DNA of 64,000 nucleotides from Tissierellales bacterium. GTDB taxonomy: Bacteria; Bacillota; Clostridia; Tissierellales; JASKZW01. The DNA is taken from positions 1 through 64,000 of the forward strand of contig JASLIL010000102.1 in the NCBI GenBank assembly GCA_030152145.1, given 5' to 3'. Positions within the stretch are counted from its first letter, which is position 1; each line of letters begins with the position of its first letter. Position numbers and translations under genes: made by a program. Of this stretch, positions 41,913 through 51,583 are shown piece by piece. Below the pieces are notes generated by a model. It had not been told where the DNA came from, did no database searches, and was given only the letters and a program-made list of their open reading frames with translations.

Positions 41913-42470
41913 TTGTTTTTGATTGTAGGCCTAGGGAATCCTGGGAAAGAATATGAAAATACAAGACATAATATTGGCTTTAAGGCTTTGGAACTTTTGG
42001 CAGATAGGTTTGATATAGAACTTAATAAGCTTAAGTTTAAGGGAATTTATGGTGAGGGCAGGATAGCCAGGAAAAAAGTTATCCTCTTGAAGCCACAAAC
42101 CTATATGAACAACAGTGGTCAGGCGGTTATAGAGTTAATGAACTTCTATAAGATTCCTCTAGAGAACCTTATAGTCTTAGTGGATGATATAGATATAAAG
42201 CCCTATAGCCTAAGAGTAAAGGCTAAGGGCAGTGCTGGCAGTCACAATGGTCTTAAGTCCATAATCCAACACACCAAGGGAAATGAATTTCCTAGAGTAA
42301 AGCTTGGAGTAGGACAAAATGAGCATGGAGTTGACCTGGCAAAATATGTACTTTCTAATTTTCCAAAAGAAGATAGTGGCTATATAGAAGAACTTTTGGA
42401 CAAATCTGCATCTGCAGTAGAATCCATACTAGCGGATGGAATAGATAGTGCAATGAATAAATTTAACTAA
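41913..42470 (+). CDS. pth: Peptidyl-tRNA hydrolase
   Basis: 185 residues from a TTG start, preceded by GAGGTAGTGA. Conserved features are GLGNPGKEYENTRHNIGF with the catalytic histidine, KPQTYMNNSGQAV, LVDDIDI and GSAGSHNGLKSI. It frees tRNA from prematurely released peptidyl-tRNA. The ctc (rplY) gene, often between prs and pth in Bacillus, is absent here. Confidence 0.95.
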   Translation: MFLIVGLGNPGKEYENTRHNIGFKALELLADRFDIELNKLKFKGIYGEGRIARKKVILLKPQTYMNNSGQAVIELMNFYKIPLENLIVLVDDIDIKPYSLRVKAKGSAGSHNGLKSIIQHTKGNEFPRVKLGVGQNEHGVDLAKYVLSNFPKEDSGYIEELLDKSASAVESILADGIDSAMNKFN

Positions 42471-42472
42471 TA

Positions 42473-42498
42473 AAAGCTCAGAGTTGACTCTGAGCTTT
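42473..42498 (+). terminator. Hairpin after pth, weak terminator
   Basis: AAAGCTCAGAG (42473-42483) pairs with 42488-42498 around TTGA. The tail (ATATTT) is poor, so partial read-through into mfd is likely. Confidence 0.6.
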
Positions 42499-42521
42499 AT
42501 ATTTATCAGTAGGGGAGGGGT

Positions 42522-45500
42522 ATGATGAAAAATTTACTAATAGACCCTTTAAAAAATCTTCCGTCTTATAGTGGTTTGATAGAGGATATAAATAAAGACT
42601 TAAGTCCCTTGGCAGTTCATGGAATAATAGATGAGAACTTGGGGCATATTTCCTATGGGATTTTTGAAGATACAAGTAAGCCTATCCTCCTAGTTACCTA
42701 TGATGCTAGGAAGGCCAAAAGGCTATATGAAGATATTGGAAGTTTTACTGACAATGTTTATTTTTTTGAAAGCAAGGATCCACTTTTCTTTAAAATAGAC
42801 TCATATAGCTTGGACATAGAGTCTGAAAGAATCAAGATTTTCTCCAAGTTAGCTAGGGGAGAAAATCCTATAGTAGTAACTTATGTAGATGGGGTTATGG
42901 ATAAGCTAGAGTCTTTAGATAGCTTTAAGAAGAATATGATCAGCTTAAATTTTGAAAGTCAGGTAAATATAGAAGATTTTGGACTAAGGCTGGTGGAATT
43001 AGGCTATAAACGAGAAGATATGGTTGAGGAAAAAGGACAATTTAGCATCAGGGGTGGAATTATAGATATTTTTGCTGCAGATAGAGATAATCCCTATAGA
43101 ATAGAACTGTTTGATACAGAAATAGATTCTATAAGATTGTTTGATGTAGATAGTCAAAGGTCTCTTGAGAGTTTAGATAAAATAAGCCTCCCGCAGGCTA
43201 GAGAGATAGTAATTAATGACAGTTACAGACCTAAGCTTTTAGAAAACTTAGAAAGAGAACTAAGAACTAGCCTAACCAATCTGAAGCTAGGAGTTATAAG
43301 GGAAAGGGTGGAAGATAAATTTGGCCTTCTTTTAGAAGAATCAAAAGAGGCCTATAGTAGTACTAGTATGGACCTTATTAAGCCCTTTATACCTAAGGAA
43401 GAGTTGGAAAGTATTTTAGACTATTTTCCAGATAGGGCTTTGATAATATTAGATGAGCCTAAGCGGATAGAAGACGAGTATGAGAAAAAGAAGTCAGTTT
43501 TTGAGTTTCAATACAAAGATCTTCTACAGTCTGGAGAGGTTTTGGAAAGTCACTTAAATATATACCATTCATTTCTGGAACTAAAGAAAAAGATAAGCAG
43601 GCACCTAATCCTAACTAAGACAGCCTTGATAAAGACTGTAGCTTATTTTAAACCCAAGGCAATTTATAACTTTTCATCAAAGAGCATACAATTTTTCAAC
43701 AAGAAACTGGATATACTAAAAGAAGAGTTAGACCACTATATGTATAGGGGCTTTAAGGTAATTATACTAGTTTCTACAAAAGAGAGGGGAAGACGGCTGG
43801 AGAAAGATTTTCTGGATTTAGGCATAGTAGCCTCCTTTGTAGAAAACAGAGATAGGTCCATTAAATCTGGGCAAATACTAATAAGTCTGGGAAATTTAGA
43901 AAAAGGATTTGAGTATTCAGATATAAAGTTTGTCCTTATAACTGAGAGACAGATATTTGGTGTTAGTAGGGCTAAGAAGTCTAGAGTTAAAAAAAGTGAA
44001 GGATTATCCTTTCAAGATCTTAGTATAAGTGACTATGTGGTTCATGAGAATCATGGTATAGGTCAGTATTTGGGCGTTGAAAATCTTACAGTCCAAGGGG
44101 TCAGTAAGGACTATCTGGCCATTAGCTACAGAGGAAATGACAAGCTTTATGTGCCTATAGACCAGATGAACTTGGTGCAAAAATATATTGGATCTGAGGG
44201 GGTAAAGCCCAAGGTAAATAAGCTTAGTACCAAGGATTGGGCTAATACTAAAACCAGAGTTAAGAAGGCTGTAGAGGATATGGCTAAGGAGCTTTTAGAA
44301 CTTTATGCTAAGAGAGAGAGCTTGGAGGGCTATGGTTTTTCTAAGGATAGTCTTTGGCAAAAAGAGTTTGAAGATAGTTTTCCCTATGAGGAAACAGCCT
44401 CCCAAAAGAGAAGTATAGAGGAAATAAAAAAAGATATGGAAAAGCCTAAACCTATGGACAGACTTCTTTGTGGAGATGTAGGATATGGTAAGACAGAAGT
44501 AGCTCTTAGGGCTTGTTTTAAGGCTGTTATGGATAATAAGCAGGTAGCTTTTCTAGTACCTACAACCATTTTAGCCCAGCAGCACTATAATACTATGGTT
44601 GAAAGGTTTAAGGATTATCCTATAAATATAGGGGTCTTAAGTAGGTTTGTTTCAACTAAAGAACAGAAGGAAACCCTTAAAAAGTTAAGGGAGGGGAATA
44701 TAGATATTTTAATAGGCACTCATAGAATCCTATCTAAGGATATTGGCTTTAAGGATTTGGGGCTTTTGGTAGTAGACGAGGAGCAAAGGTTTGGGGTTAA
44801 GCACAAGGAAAAGCTAAAGTCTCTAAAAACCAATGTAGATGTTTTAACCCTAACAGCTACACCTATTCCAAGAACTCTTCATATGTCCCTAGTTGGTATT
44901 AGAGATATGTCTGTATTAGATGATCCTCCGGGAGCTAGATATCCTATTCAAACCTATGTAGTAGAGTTTAATGAGCAGATGATAAGAGAGGCTATATTAA
45001 AAGAAATATATAGGTCAGGTCAGGTTTATTTCGTGTATAATAGGGTTAGGGATATAGATGAACTGGCCTTAAGATTGCAAAAGTTAATTCCAGAGGCAGC
45101 CATACAGGTAGCCCATGGACAGATGGGGGAGAAAAGTCTTGAAAAAATAATGTTGGGCTTTATCTCTAATGAATTTGATGTTCTAGTTTCTACTACAATA
45201 ATAGAAACGGGTCTGGATATTCCCAATGTAAATACTATGATAATATACGATGCAGATAAGATGGGGCTTTCTCAACTTTATCAGCTAAGGGGAAGGGTTG
45301 GTAGAAGCAATAGAGTAGCCTATTCCTACTTTACCTATGAAAGAGACAAGGTTTTAACAGAGATAGCAGAAAAGAGACTATCAGCTATAAAGGAATTTAC
45401 AGAGTTTGGTTCTGGATTTAAAATAGCTATGAGAGATTTACAGATAAGAGGTGCTGGCAACTTATTGGGTACAGAACAGCATGGACATATGAATGAAATA

Positions 45501-46031
45501 GGATATGATCTTTATGTTAAGTTCTTAAACGAGGCTGTGAAAAGACTTAAGGGTCAGGAAGTCAAAAAGGTTATAAACACTACTATAGAGGTAGATGTAA
45601 ATGGATTTATACCAGATTATTATATTAGGGATGAAGAACAGAAGATAGAGGTCTACAAGAAGATAGGTAGTATAGAGTCCAGAAAGGACTATATGGACCT
45701 TCTAGATGAGCTTATAGATAGGTTTGGGGATCTGCCAAAACAGGTGGAGAACCTACTGGAAATATCCTATGTAAAGTCCAAGTCTGAGGATATAGGTATC
45801 TTGAATATAGTTCAAAGACAGGACCTTCTGATCTTGGAGTTTGATAGATCCTTTGAAGTTAAGCCAGAATTGATCCATGACCTGTCTAAGAAGTACAGCA
45901 GACGTTTGAATTTTGATCTTTCCAAGGAATTTGCCTTTAGGTATAAGGTTAGGAAGGATACTCTTATTGAATTAAAGGAGTTAGTTGAAACTATATATAG
46001 TTATGAAGAATCTTACAAATCTAAAGCATAA
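42522..46031 (+). CDS. mfd: Transcription-repair coupling factor
   Basis: 1,169 residues. In order: UvrB-like N-terminal domains, the CarD-like RNA-polymerase-interaction domain (SDYVVHENHGIGQYLGVE, ~residue 505), the RecG-like translocase with Walker A GDVGYGKTEVALRA and DEEQRFGVKHKE, the TRG motif region GRVGRSNRVAYSYF and a C-terminal TRCF domain. Mfd removes stalled RNA polymerase and recruits UvrA. Two adjacent ATG codons follow GGGGAGGGG; either can start. Bacillus fin, between pth and mfd, is missing. Confidence 0.96.
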   Translation: MMKNLLIDPLKNLPSYSGLIEDINKDLSPLAVHGIIDENLGHISYGIFEDTSKPILLVTYDARKAKRLYEDIGSFTDNVYFFESKDPLFFKIDSYSLDIESERIKIFSKLARGENPIVVTYVDGVMDKLESLDSFKKNMISLNFESQVNIEDFGLRLVELGYKREDMVEEKGQFSIRGGIIDIFAADRDNPYRIELFDTEIDSIRLFDVDSQRSLESLDKISLPQAREIVINDSYRPKLLENLERELRTSLTNLKLGVIRERVEDKFGLLLEESKEAYSSTSMDLIKPFIPKEELESILDYFPDRALIILDEPKRIEDEYEKKKSVFEFQYKDLLQSGEVLESHLNIYHSFLELKKKISRHLILTKTALIKTVAYFKPKAIYNFSSKSIQFFNKKLDILKEELDHYMYRGFKVIILVSTKERGRRLEKDFLDLGIVASFVENRDRSIKSGQILISLGNLEKGFEYSDIKFVLITERQIFGVSRAKKSRVKKSEGLSFQDLSISDYVVHENHGIGQYLGVENLTVQGVSKDYLAISYRGNDKLYVPIDQMNLVQKYIGSEGVKPKVNKLSTKDWANTKTRVKKAVEDMAKELLELYAKRESLEGYGFSKDSLWQKEFEDSFPYEETASQKRSIEEIKKDMEKPKPMDRLLCGDVGYGKTEVALRACFKAVMDNKQVAFLVPTTILAQQHYNTMVERFKDYPINIGVLSRFVSTKEQKETLKKLREGNIDILIGTHRILSKDIGFKDLGLLVVDEEQRFGVKHKEKLKSLKTNVDVLTLTATPIPRTLHMSLVGIRDMSVLDDPPGARYPIQTYVVEFNEQMIREAILKEIYRSGQVYFVYNRVRDIDELALRLQKLIPEAAIQVAHGQMGEKSLEKIMLGFISNEFDVLVSTTIIETGLDIPNVNTMIIYDADKMGLSQLYQLRGRVGRSNRVAYSYFTYERDKVLTEIAEKRLSAIKEFTEFGSGFKIAMRDLQIRGAGNLLGTEQHGHMNEIGYDLYVKFLNEAVKRLKGQEVKKVINTTIEVDVNGFIPDYYIRDEEQKIEVYKKIGSIESRKDYMDLLDELIDRFGDLPKQVENLLEISYVKSKSEDIGILNIVQRQDLLILEFDRSFEVKPELIHDLSKKYSRRLNFDLSKEFAFRYKVRKDTLIELKELVETIYSYEESYKSKA

Positions 46032-46048
46032 GAGGGAGGATGTTTTTA

Positions 46049-47008
46049 TTGAGGAGTAATAGAAGTAAAATATTATTTATAGGGCTTATTTTATCACTAT
46101 CTATAATTTTCTCCGGATGCTCAGATAAAGCCAATGGTTTAGTTGCTAAGGTCAATGGAGACGAGATAACAGTTGAAGAATTTGAGCATGAATTTGAAAT
46201 CTTAAAAAAGGTTAGGCAAAAGCAATTTGGGGAAGACATACTAAAAAAAGAAATTGATGGTAAAAAATATGAAGACAACTTAAGGGATGAAGTCTTTAAT
46301 ATGCTGGTTGATGAGAAGATAATTGAGCAGGATCTGGAAAGACTTGAAATTCCCATAACAGATGAGGAAGTAGATGTGGAAAAAGATGCTATGGAAAAAT
46401 TCTACATTGAAGAGCTAGGTGGAGAAGAAGCCTATGAAAACTTTCTAGAGGAAAATGGATTCTCAGAAGACTATATTAGGGGAAACATAAAAAGAGAGCT
46501 GCGCCTAGACAAGCACAGGAAGGATTTTTTAAATAAGATCCACCTAAAGGATGAGGAAATAGAGGAATACTATAAGGGCCACAAGTATGAGATAAAAAAA
46601 CCTAAGGTAATGCATGTTCTTTTGGATTCAAAGGAGGAAGCTGAAAGATGTCTTACAGCCCTATCCAATGGTGGTATCTTCCAAGACCTGGCCAAGGAAA
46701 GGTCTATAGACAGGCAGACTGGAGAAAAGGGAGGTCTTTTAGGCTATGTTAGCCCTGGAGATTTAACAGAAAGAGAACTTCCCGAATTAGAAGAAATAGC
46801 TTTTCAGCTAAAGGTAGGAGAATATAGTGGAATTATAGAAACTAGGCTAGGGTATCATATAGTTTATGTAGACGATATAAAGGAAAGCCTGGAAGATCTT
46901 AGACAGGATGTAATAAGAAACTTAAAGTATGAAAGATATACGGAAAAACTAAAGGATTTAAAGGATAAGGCAGATGTAAAAATATATAAGAAAGAATTTA
47001 AAAGATAG
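46049..47008 (+). CDS. Peptidylprolyl isomerase lipoprotein (SurA/PrsA-like foldase)
   Basis: 319 residues. The start chosen is TTG at 46049, 9 bases after GGGAGG; an ATG at 46040 abuts that site. The N-terminus is a lipoprotein signal (ILFIGLILSLSIIFSGC) with the lipobox cysteine. A SurA-type chaperone helical domain (residues ~30-185) precedes a parvulin domain (VMHVLLDSKEEAERCL ... RLGYHIVYVDDI). It should fold exported proteins at the outer face of the membrane. A SurA-like gene after mfd is common in Clostridia. It lies in the mfd transcription unit and ends at a terminator. Confidence 0.88.
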   Translation: MRSNRSKILFIGLILSLSIIFSGCSDKANGLVAKVNGDEITVEEFEHEFEILKKVRQKQFGEDILKKEIDGKKYEDNLRDEVFNMLVDEKIIEQDLERLEIPITDEEVDVEKDAMEKFYIEELGGEEAYENFLEENGFSEDYIRGNIKRELRLDKHRKDFLNKIHLKDEEIEEYYKGHKYEIKKPKVMHVLLDSKEEAERCLTALSNGGIFQDLAKERSIDRQTGEKGGLLGYVSPGDLTERELPELEEIAFQLKVGEYSGIIETRLGYHIVYVDDIKESLEDLRQDVIRNLKYERYTEKLKDLKDKADVKIYKKEFKR

Positions 47009-47037
47009 GAGTTGGATATCCAACTCCTAAGTTTTTT
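47006..47037 (+). terminator. Rho-independent terminator of the mfd-foldase unit
   Basis: TAGGAGTTGG (47006-47015), ATAT, CCAACTCCTA (47020-47029), then TTTTTT. Confidence 0.9.
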
Positions 47038-47091
47038 ATTAAACCAGGATTATTTGATATAATTTAAATAGTCTAAGTTAGGAGGGATAGA

Positions 47092-48705
47092 GTGAAGGAC
47101 AATAATTTTTTAAGGGGAGCCGCAGTGTTGGGAATAGCGGGAGTTATAGTTAAGATTCTAGGAGCCTTTTATAGAATACCCCTAGGCAATATACTTTTGG
47201 ATGAAGGAATGGGCTACTATCAGACAGCCTATCCTTTTTATGTATTACTATTAACCTTGTCAACAGCCGGTTTTCCAGTGGCAATTGCAAAATTAGTTTC
47301 GGAAAAACGAGCATTGGGAGATTATAGGGGAGCCTTTAAGGTTTTTAAAATATCATTTTTTACACTTTTGGTAGTAGGGATGTTAAGTTCTGTATTTGTA
47401 TTGTTAAAGGGAGAACAGATAGTAGCTTATTTGGAAAATAGTCAAGCCTACTACGCTCTTTTAGGATTGATACCAGCACTTTTAGTGGTTCCTATAATGG
47501 CTGCTATGAGAGGCTTTTTTCAAGGACATGGAATGATGGAGCCAACGGCCCTATCCCAAATATCAGAACAATTTTTTAGAGTGAGTCTAGGTCTTTTATT
47601 TACCTACTTGACCCTAGACCAGGGAGTGGCAAAGGCAGCAGGAGGAGCTACTCTGGGAGGATCCTTTGGAGCTCTTGCAGGCACCCTGGCCATAGGCTAT
47701 ATATACCTAAAAAGAAGACCGGCAATAATAGCAGAAATGGGAAGCGCCAAGGAAAGCCAAGATACTAATCTTAGTATTATTAAGGAACTTTTAATAATAG
47801 CAATCCCTATAACTATAGGAGCTTCTATAGTACCCATAATGAACACTATAGATACTTTCATAGTCCTAAGAAGACTACAAACTATAGGTTACAGTCAGGT
47901 GGCAGCCAATAGCCTATATGGCCAGCTAACAGGATTTGCCCAAACTCTTATAAATATGCCTCAGGTGTTTTCTATGGCCATAGCCATGAGTTTGGTACCA
48001 GCCATATCAAGAGCTAAGACTATGGGAGATCAGGAAGAGGTAAGGGAATTAGCTAGTTCAGGTATAAGGATAACTCTTCTTATAGGTTTACCGGCAGCTT
48101 TTGGACTTTTTATTTTAGCAGAGCCTATTATAGGCCTTCTTTACTTTAAGAATCCAGAGTCTGTAATAGTAAGTGTAGGAGAACTTTTAAAGATTCTTTC
48201 CTTTAGCGTCATATTTTTAACCCTGGTCCAGTCCCTAACAGCTATAATGCAAGGTTTAGGTAAACCCTTTATACCAGTTAGAAATCTTTTTATAGGTGGA
48301 TTTATAAAGGTAATCTTGACCTATAGTTTAACAGGAATAGAATCTATAAATATAAAGGGAGCAGCCATATCTACAGTAGTAGCCTATTTAATAGGGGCGG
48401 TTCTAAATATTGTTAGTGTAAAAAGATATACAGGAGTAGACTTTAGGAAGGGAAAAATATTTATGGACCCCTTGCTTTCAGCTCTAGGTATGATGTTCAG
48501 TGTAAAGCTTATATATATCCTATTTGAAAGATTTTTAGGAAGGCCTAAGCTAGGGACCCTTGTATCTATAGGTATAGGCGTTTTGGTTTATGCAGCCCTC
48601 CTTTTGGTGACAGGAGCTATAACAGAAGAGGAACTTAGCCTTTTACCTAAAGGTGAAAAATTATCTAAAAGATTAAAGAAAAGGGGGTTTTTGAAGGATG
48701 TATAG
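47092..48705 (+). CDS. MATE/MOP-type polysaccharide flippase (SpoVB/YabM position)
   Basis: 537 residues from a GTG with GGAGGGATAG upstream. About 14 helices with the MOP-superfamily polysaccharide-biosynthesis pattern (GILLDEGMGYYQTAYP-like opening and AIMQGLGKPFIPVRNL in the second half). It lies between mfd and the MazG gene, the place of spoVB/yabM in Bacillus. Such proteins flip undecaprenyl-linked precursors; without other sporulation genes a general wall or surface polysaccharide role is more likely. The end overlaps the MazG gene by 8 bases. Confidence 0.87.
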   Translation: MKDNNFLRGAAVLGIAGVIVKILGAFYRIPLGNILLDEGMGYYQTAYPFYVLLLTLSTAGFPVAIAKLVSEKRALGDYRGAFKVFKISFFTLLVVGMLSSVFVLLKGEQIVAYLENSQAYYALLGLIPALLVVPIMAAMRGFFQGHGMMEPTALSQISEQFFRVSLGLLFTYLTLDQGVAKAAGGATLGGSFGALAGTLAIGYIYLKRRPAIIAEMGSAKESQDTNLSIIKELLIIAIPITIGASIVPIMNTIDTFIVLRRLQTIGYSQVAANSLYGQLTGFAQTLINMPQVFSMAIAMSLVPAISRAKTMGDQEEVRELASSGIRITLLIGLPAAFGLFILAEPIIGLLYFKNPESVIVSVGELLKILSFSVIFLTLVQSLTAIMQGLGKPFIPVRNLFIGGFIKVILTYSLTGIESINIKGAAISTVVAYLIGAVLNIVSVKRYTGVDFRKGKIFMDPLLSALGMMFSVKLIYILFERFLGRPKLGTLVSIGIGVLVYAALLLVTGAITEEELSLLPKGEKLSKRLKKRGFLKDV

Positions 48706-50026
48706 AATTTTTTTCGGTCTAGCAGAAGATAGACCAGGTCGTTTGAATTTAGACAGCCTTAAGCTCCTTAAAACTGGAAGGAGGAACTTTATAAAATCTA
48801 GGAGCAAGGAACTTTTGGCTTATCTAGACAGCCAGTCTATAGAATATATCTTGATTGATAACTTCTTAGAGCTAGGAAATTTTAAATTAGATGAGGATAT
48901 AAACTATTTTACTGATTTAAAAACCTTGGAAGAAGGAACCCTAGAAGAGCTAGAAGGTTTTGAAATCTGCTTTTTGGAGACTTTTGACTTTAGTCCTAGA
49001 ATAGATGCTAGTCTAGTCTCAGGAAAGGACATCGACCTGGGAAAAGACCTTCTTATAAAGGCCGTAGATTCAGTAGAGGAATGGGAAAATTTAAAAAAAC
49101 TTATAGAAACCCTATATGGAGAAGGATATAAAGTTTATTTCTTAAAACAAGAGGGTATAGGTAGTATCGAAGTCCTTAGACTTATAGACAGACCAACTGA
49201 CCTTAATGAAGCCTGGCCTTTCGATATTTTTCTTAGGGGCCGCAAAGCCTATAATCTGAATCAGATATTGGGAATAATGGAAGATCTTAGGTCTGAGGAA
49301 GGTTGTCCTTGGGATAGGTTGCAGACCCATGAAAGTCTGAAGCCCTATCTTATAGAAGAAGCTTATGAACTAGTAGATGCTATAGAGAAAAAAGATGATC
49401 AACTCCTTCTTGAAGAGTTGGGAGACCTGCTTTTACAAGTGATCTTTCACAGTCAGTTGGCCAGGGAAGGTGGAAGGTTTGGCTTCCAAAATGTGGTAAA
49501 TGCCCTGGGAAAGAAGCTAATTTATAGGCATCCCCATGTTTTTTCTCAAAAAGGTATAGAAAAAGAAGATGAAATAATATATAATTGGGATAAACTCAAG
49601 TATAGAGCCAAAGATATAGATACATTGACTGCTAGATTAGAAGATGTATCAAAATCATCTGCTCTTCTTAGGAGTTGTAAGATCCAGGCTAGGATGGCAA
49701 AAGTTGGTTTTGACTGGCCAGACATATCTGGACCTTTTGAAAAAATTGCTGAGGAGAAATCTGAGGTAAGGCAACTTGTAGAAATGGACCTTATGGACTA
49801 TGATAGAATAGAAGAAGAGGTTGGAGATTTATTCTTTTCTGTAGTTAACTTATCTAGATTTTTAAAGGTAGATCCTGATATAGCTTTACAGAAAGCTTCG
49901 GATAAATTTATAAGTAGGGTAGGAAAAATGGAAGCAATAGGCCTTGACCAAGGTTTGGATTTATCCAGGTTGTCAATTGATGATTGGGAATTGCTTTGGC
50001 AGAAGGCAAAATTAAGTGAAAAATAA
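48698..50026 (+). CDS. mazG: MazG nucleotide pyrophosphohydrolase with reduced N-terminal domain (YabN position)
   Basis: 442 residues. The C-terminal ~260 residues hold two MazG domains; the first has GCPWDRLQTHESLKPYLIEE, EEAYELVDAIEKK and EELGDLLLQVIFH with the metal-binding E-E-x-x-E and E-x-x-D motifs. In Bacillus YabN the N-terminal part is a tetrapyrrole methylase-like domain of ~220 residues. Here the first ~185 residues show none of its glycine motifs and are shorter, so that domain is degenerate or replaced. MazG hydrolyses aberrant NTPs. It overlaps the flippase gene by 8 bases. Confidence 0.88.
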   Translation: MYRIFFGLAEDRPGRLNLDSLKLLKTGRRNFIKSRSKELLAYLDSQSIEYILIDNFLELGNFKLDEDINYFTDLKTLEEGTLEELEGFEICFLETFDFSPRIDASLVSGKDIDLGKDLLIKAVDSVEEWENLKKLIETLYGEGYKVYFLKQEGIGSIEVLRLIDRPTDLNEAWPFDIFLRGRKAYNLNQILGIMEDLRSEEGCPWDRLQTHESLKPYLIEEAYELVDAIEKKDDQLLLEELGDLLLQVIFHSQLAREGGRFGFQNVVNALGKKLIYRHPHVFSQKGIEKEDEIIYNWDKLKYRAKDIDTLTARLEDVSKSSALLRSCKIQARMAKVGFDWPDISGPFEKIAEEKSEVRQLVEMDLMDYDRIEEEVGDLFFSVVNLSRFLKVDPDIALQKASDKFISRVGKMEAIGLDQGLDLSRLSIDDWELLWQKAKLSEK

Positions 50027-50087
50027 TTGTTGTCAATACTATGTATAGTATTACATAGTTAGTTTTATTAAAGAGGAGGAATATATT

Positions 50088-50366
50088 ATGAATAAAGCAG
50101 AATTAGTTGCAAGTATAGCAGAAGAAAGCAAGTTAACTAAGAAAGATGCAGAAATTGCATTAAACGCATTTATGGATGTTGTTGAAAAGACATTAGCAGA
50201 AGGTGATAAAGTTCAATTAGTTGGATTTGGAACTTTTGAAGTAAGAGATAGAAAAGCTAGAGAAGGTAGAAATCCAAGGAACCCAGAAGAAGTTATACAA
50301 ATACCAGCTTCAAAAGCTCCTGTATTTAAAGCAGGAAAAGGATTAAAAGAGGCTGTTAATAAGTAA
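50088..50366 (+). CDS. hup: HU family DNA-binding protein
   Basis: 92 residues, the standard HU length: MNKAELVASIAEESKLTKKD, and the DNA-binding arm GFGTFEVRDRKAREGRNPR with PASKAPVFKAGKGLK. HU dimers bend and compact DNA. Strong ribosome site AGAGGAGG and its own terminator. Codon use suggests high expression. Confidence 0.96.
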   Translation: MNKAELVASIAEESKLTKKDAEIALNAFMDVVEKTLAEGDKVQLVGFGTFEVRDRKAREGRNPRNPEEVIQIPASKAPVFKAGKGLKEAVNK

Positions 50367-50372
50367 GTTAAA

Positions 50373-50400
50373 AATCAGGTCCTTGACCTGGTTTTTTTAT
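50373..50400 (+). terminator. Rho-independent terminator of the HU gene
   Basis: AATCAGGTC (50373-50381) pairs with GACCTGGTT (50385-50393) and a T-run follows. Confidence 0.88.
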
Positions 50401-50421
50401 TAGCTTTATGTGGAGGTATAT

Positions 50422-50667
50422 ATGAGAGTAGATAAATTTTTAAAAAATTCTAGGATAATAAAGAGAAGAACAGTTGCAAAAGAGGCTTGTGAGAAAGATA
50501 GGGTTTATATAAATGACAAGCTGGCTAAGCCAGGGGACAATTTGGCAGTAGGAGATAGACTCAGGGTAGACTTTGGGACAGGTTCTATGGAGGTTGAAGT
50601 TTTAGACTTAAGGGAAAAGCTTAAGAAGGAAGAGGCAGAGACTCTTTATAGAATAATATCAAAATAA
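50422..50667 (+). CDS. rqcP: S4-domain RNA-binding protein RqcP (YabO)
   Basis: 81 residues from the ATG at 50422 with TGGAGGTA before it; a GTG at 50410 would overlap that site. The S4 fold is typical: MRVDKFLKNSRIIKRRTVAKEA, then YINDKLAKPGDNLAVGDRL. RqcP works with RqcH in ribosome quality control, adding alanine tails to stalled chains. It keeps the Bacillus location after mazG, but the sporulation genes yabP and yabQ that follow yabO in Bacillus are gone. Confidence 0.93.
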   Translation: MRVDKFLKNSRIIKRRTVAKEACEKDRVYINDKLAKPGDNLAVGDRLRVDFGTGSMEVEVLDLREKLKKEEAETLYRIISK

Positions 50668-50714
50668 AAGGAATTTAGAGATATATGTCGAATAAGTATA
50701 TGAGGAGGGGTATT

Positions 50715-51011
50715 ATGGCTAAAAAAAAGAAAAAAAGGCCAAAACCACTTGTAAGGTTGGGCCTTTTATTAGCTGTAGTATGGCTTATATCAACTTTTAC
50801 CAGACAATTTATAATGCGAAGGGAACTTAGGGCTGAGATAGATCTAAAGAAAAAAGAAATTGCTACTATACAAAGGGATATAGATAGTATCAACAAGGAA
50901 ATAGAGTCTAAGGACAGCCTGGAATTTGTTGAGAAGGTTGCTAGGGAAGACTATAAGATGGTTAAGCCAAGGGAAATCATTTATATTGATAAATCTAAGA
51001 AGAATAAGTAG
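50715..51011 (+). CDS. divIC: Septum formation initiator DivIC/FtsB
   Basis: 98 residues from the ATG at 50715 after GAGGAGGGG. A basic N-terminus (MAKKKKKRPKPLVRL), one membrane helix (LGLLLAVVWLISTF), a coiled coil (ELRAEIDLKKKEIATIQRDI) and the family tail FVEKVAREDYKMVKPREIIY. It is a divisome protein that pairs with FtsL and DivIB/FtsQ. It sits between the S4 and S1 protein genes as in Bacillus. Confidence 0.9.
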   Translation: MAKKKKKRPKPLVRLGLLLAVVWLISTFTRQFIMRRELRAEIDLKKKEIATIQRDIDSINKEIESKDSLEFVEKVAREDYKMVKPREIIYIDKSKKNK

Positions 51012-51109
51012 CCTTAGGTCTTTATTGGCCTTATATCAATTGACAAGGGTAAATTAGTCATATATAATAGTTTAAGAATATAATTTTTACAAGGAGGAAT
51101 TGTTTATTT

Positions 51110-51505
51110 ATGCCTATATCTGTTGGTAAAGTTATCGAGGGCACTGTAACTGGTATTACTAATTTTGGTGCTTTTGTGGACTTAGGAAAAGGAAAGAGCG
51201 GACTTGTGCATATATCAGAGATTTCGGATGATTATGTAGAGAAGGTATCAGATTACTTAAAAAAGGGTGATAAAGTAAAGGTTAAGGTTTTATCCGTTAC
51301 GGATGACGGAAAAATCAGTCTATCTATAAGAAAAGCAAAACCGAAGTCAAACAATCCTATAGAAGTAGATTGGAATAAACCTGAAGACAAGCAAAGAGGA
51401 CTTTCTTTCGAAGACAAAATGTCAAACTTCTTAAAGGAGAGCGGTGAGAAACAAGACCAGCTAAAGAGTAGAGAGGGTAGAAGAGGCCAAGGAGCTAAAT
51501 TCTAG
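51110..51505 (+). CDS. yabR: S1 RNA-binding domain protein (YabR family)
   Basis: 131 residues. Residues 5-73 form one S1 domain (GKVIEGTVTGITNFGAFVDL, SGLVHISEISDDYVE, VKVKVLSVTDDGKISLSIRKA). The tail is basic and unstructured (KEDKQR-type, ending RRGQGAKF). The protein binds RNA or ribosomes; its role is not established. It has a strong AGGAGGAA site and a terminator. Confidence 0.92.
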   Translation: MPISVGKVIEGTVTGITNFGAFVDLGKGKSGLVHISEISDDYVEKVSDYLKKGDKVKVKVLSVTDDGKISLSIRKAKPKSNNPIEVDWNKPEDKQRGLSFEDKMSNFLKESGEKQDQLKSREGRRGQGAKF

Positions 51506-51536
51506 GATCTTTTCAAAGTTTGTTAAATATGAAGCT

Positions 51537-51562
51537 TAAAACCGGATTATTCCGGTTTTTTT
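51537..51562 (+). terminator. Rho-independent terminator of yabR
   Basis: AAAACCGGA (51538-51546) pairs with TCCGGTTTT (51551-51559); T-run. Confidence 0.88.
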
Positions 51563-51583
51563 AATTTATAAAGAGGTGTGATT

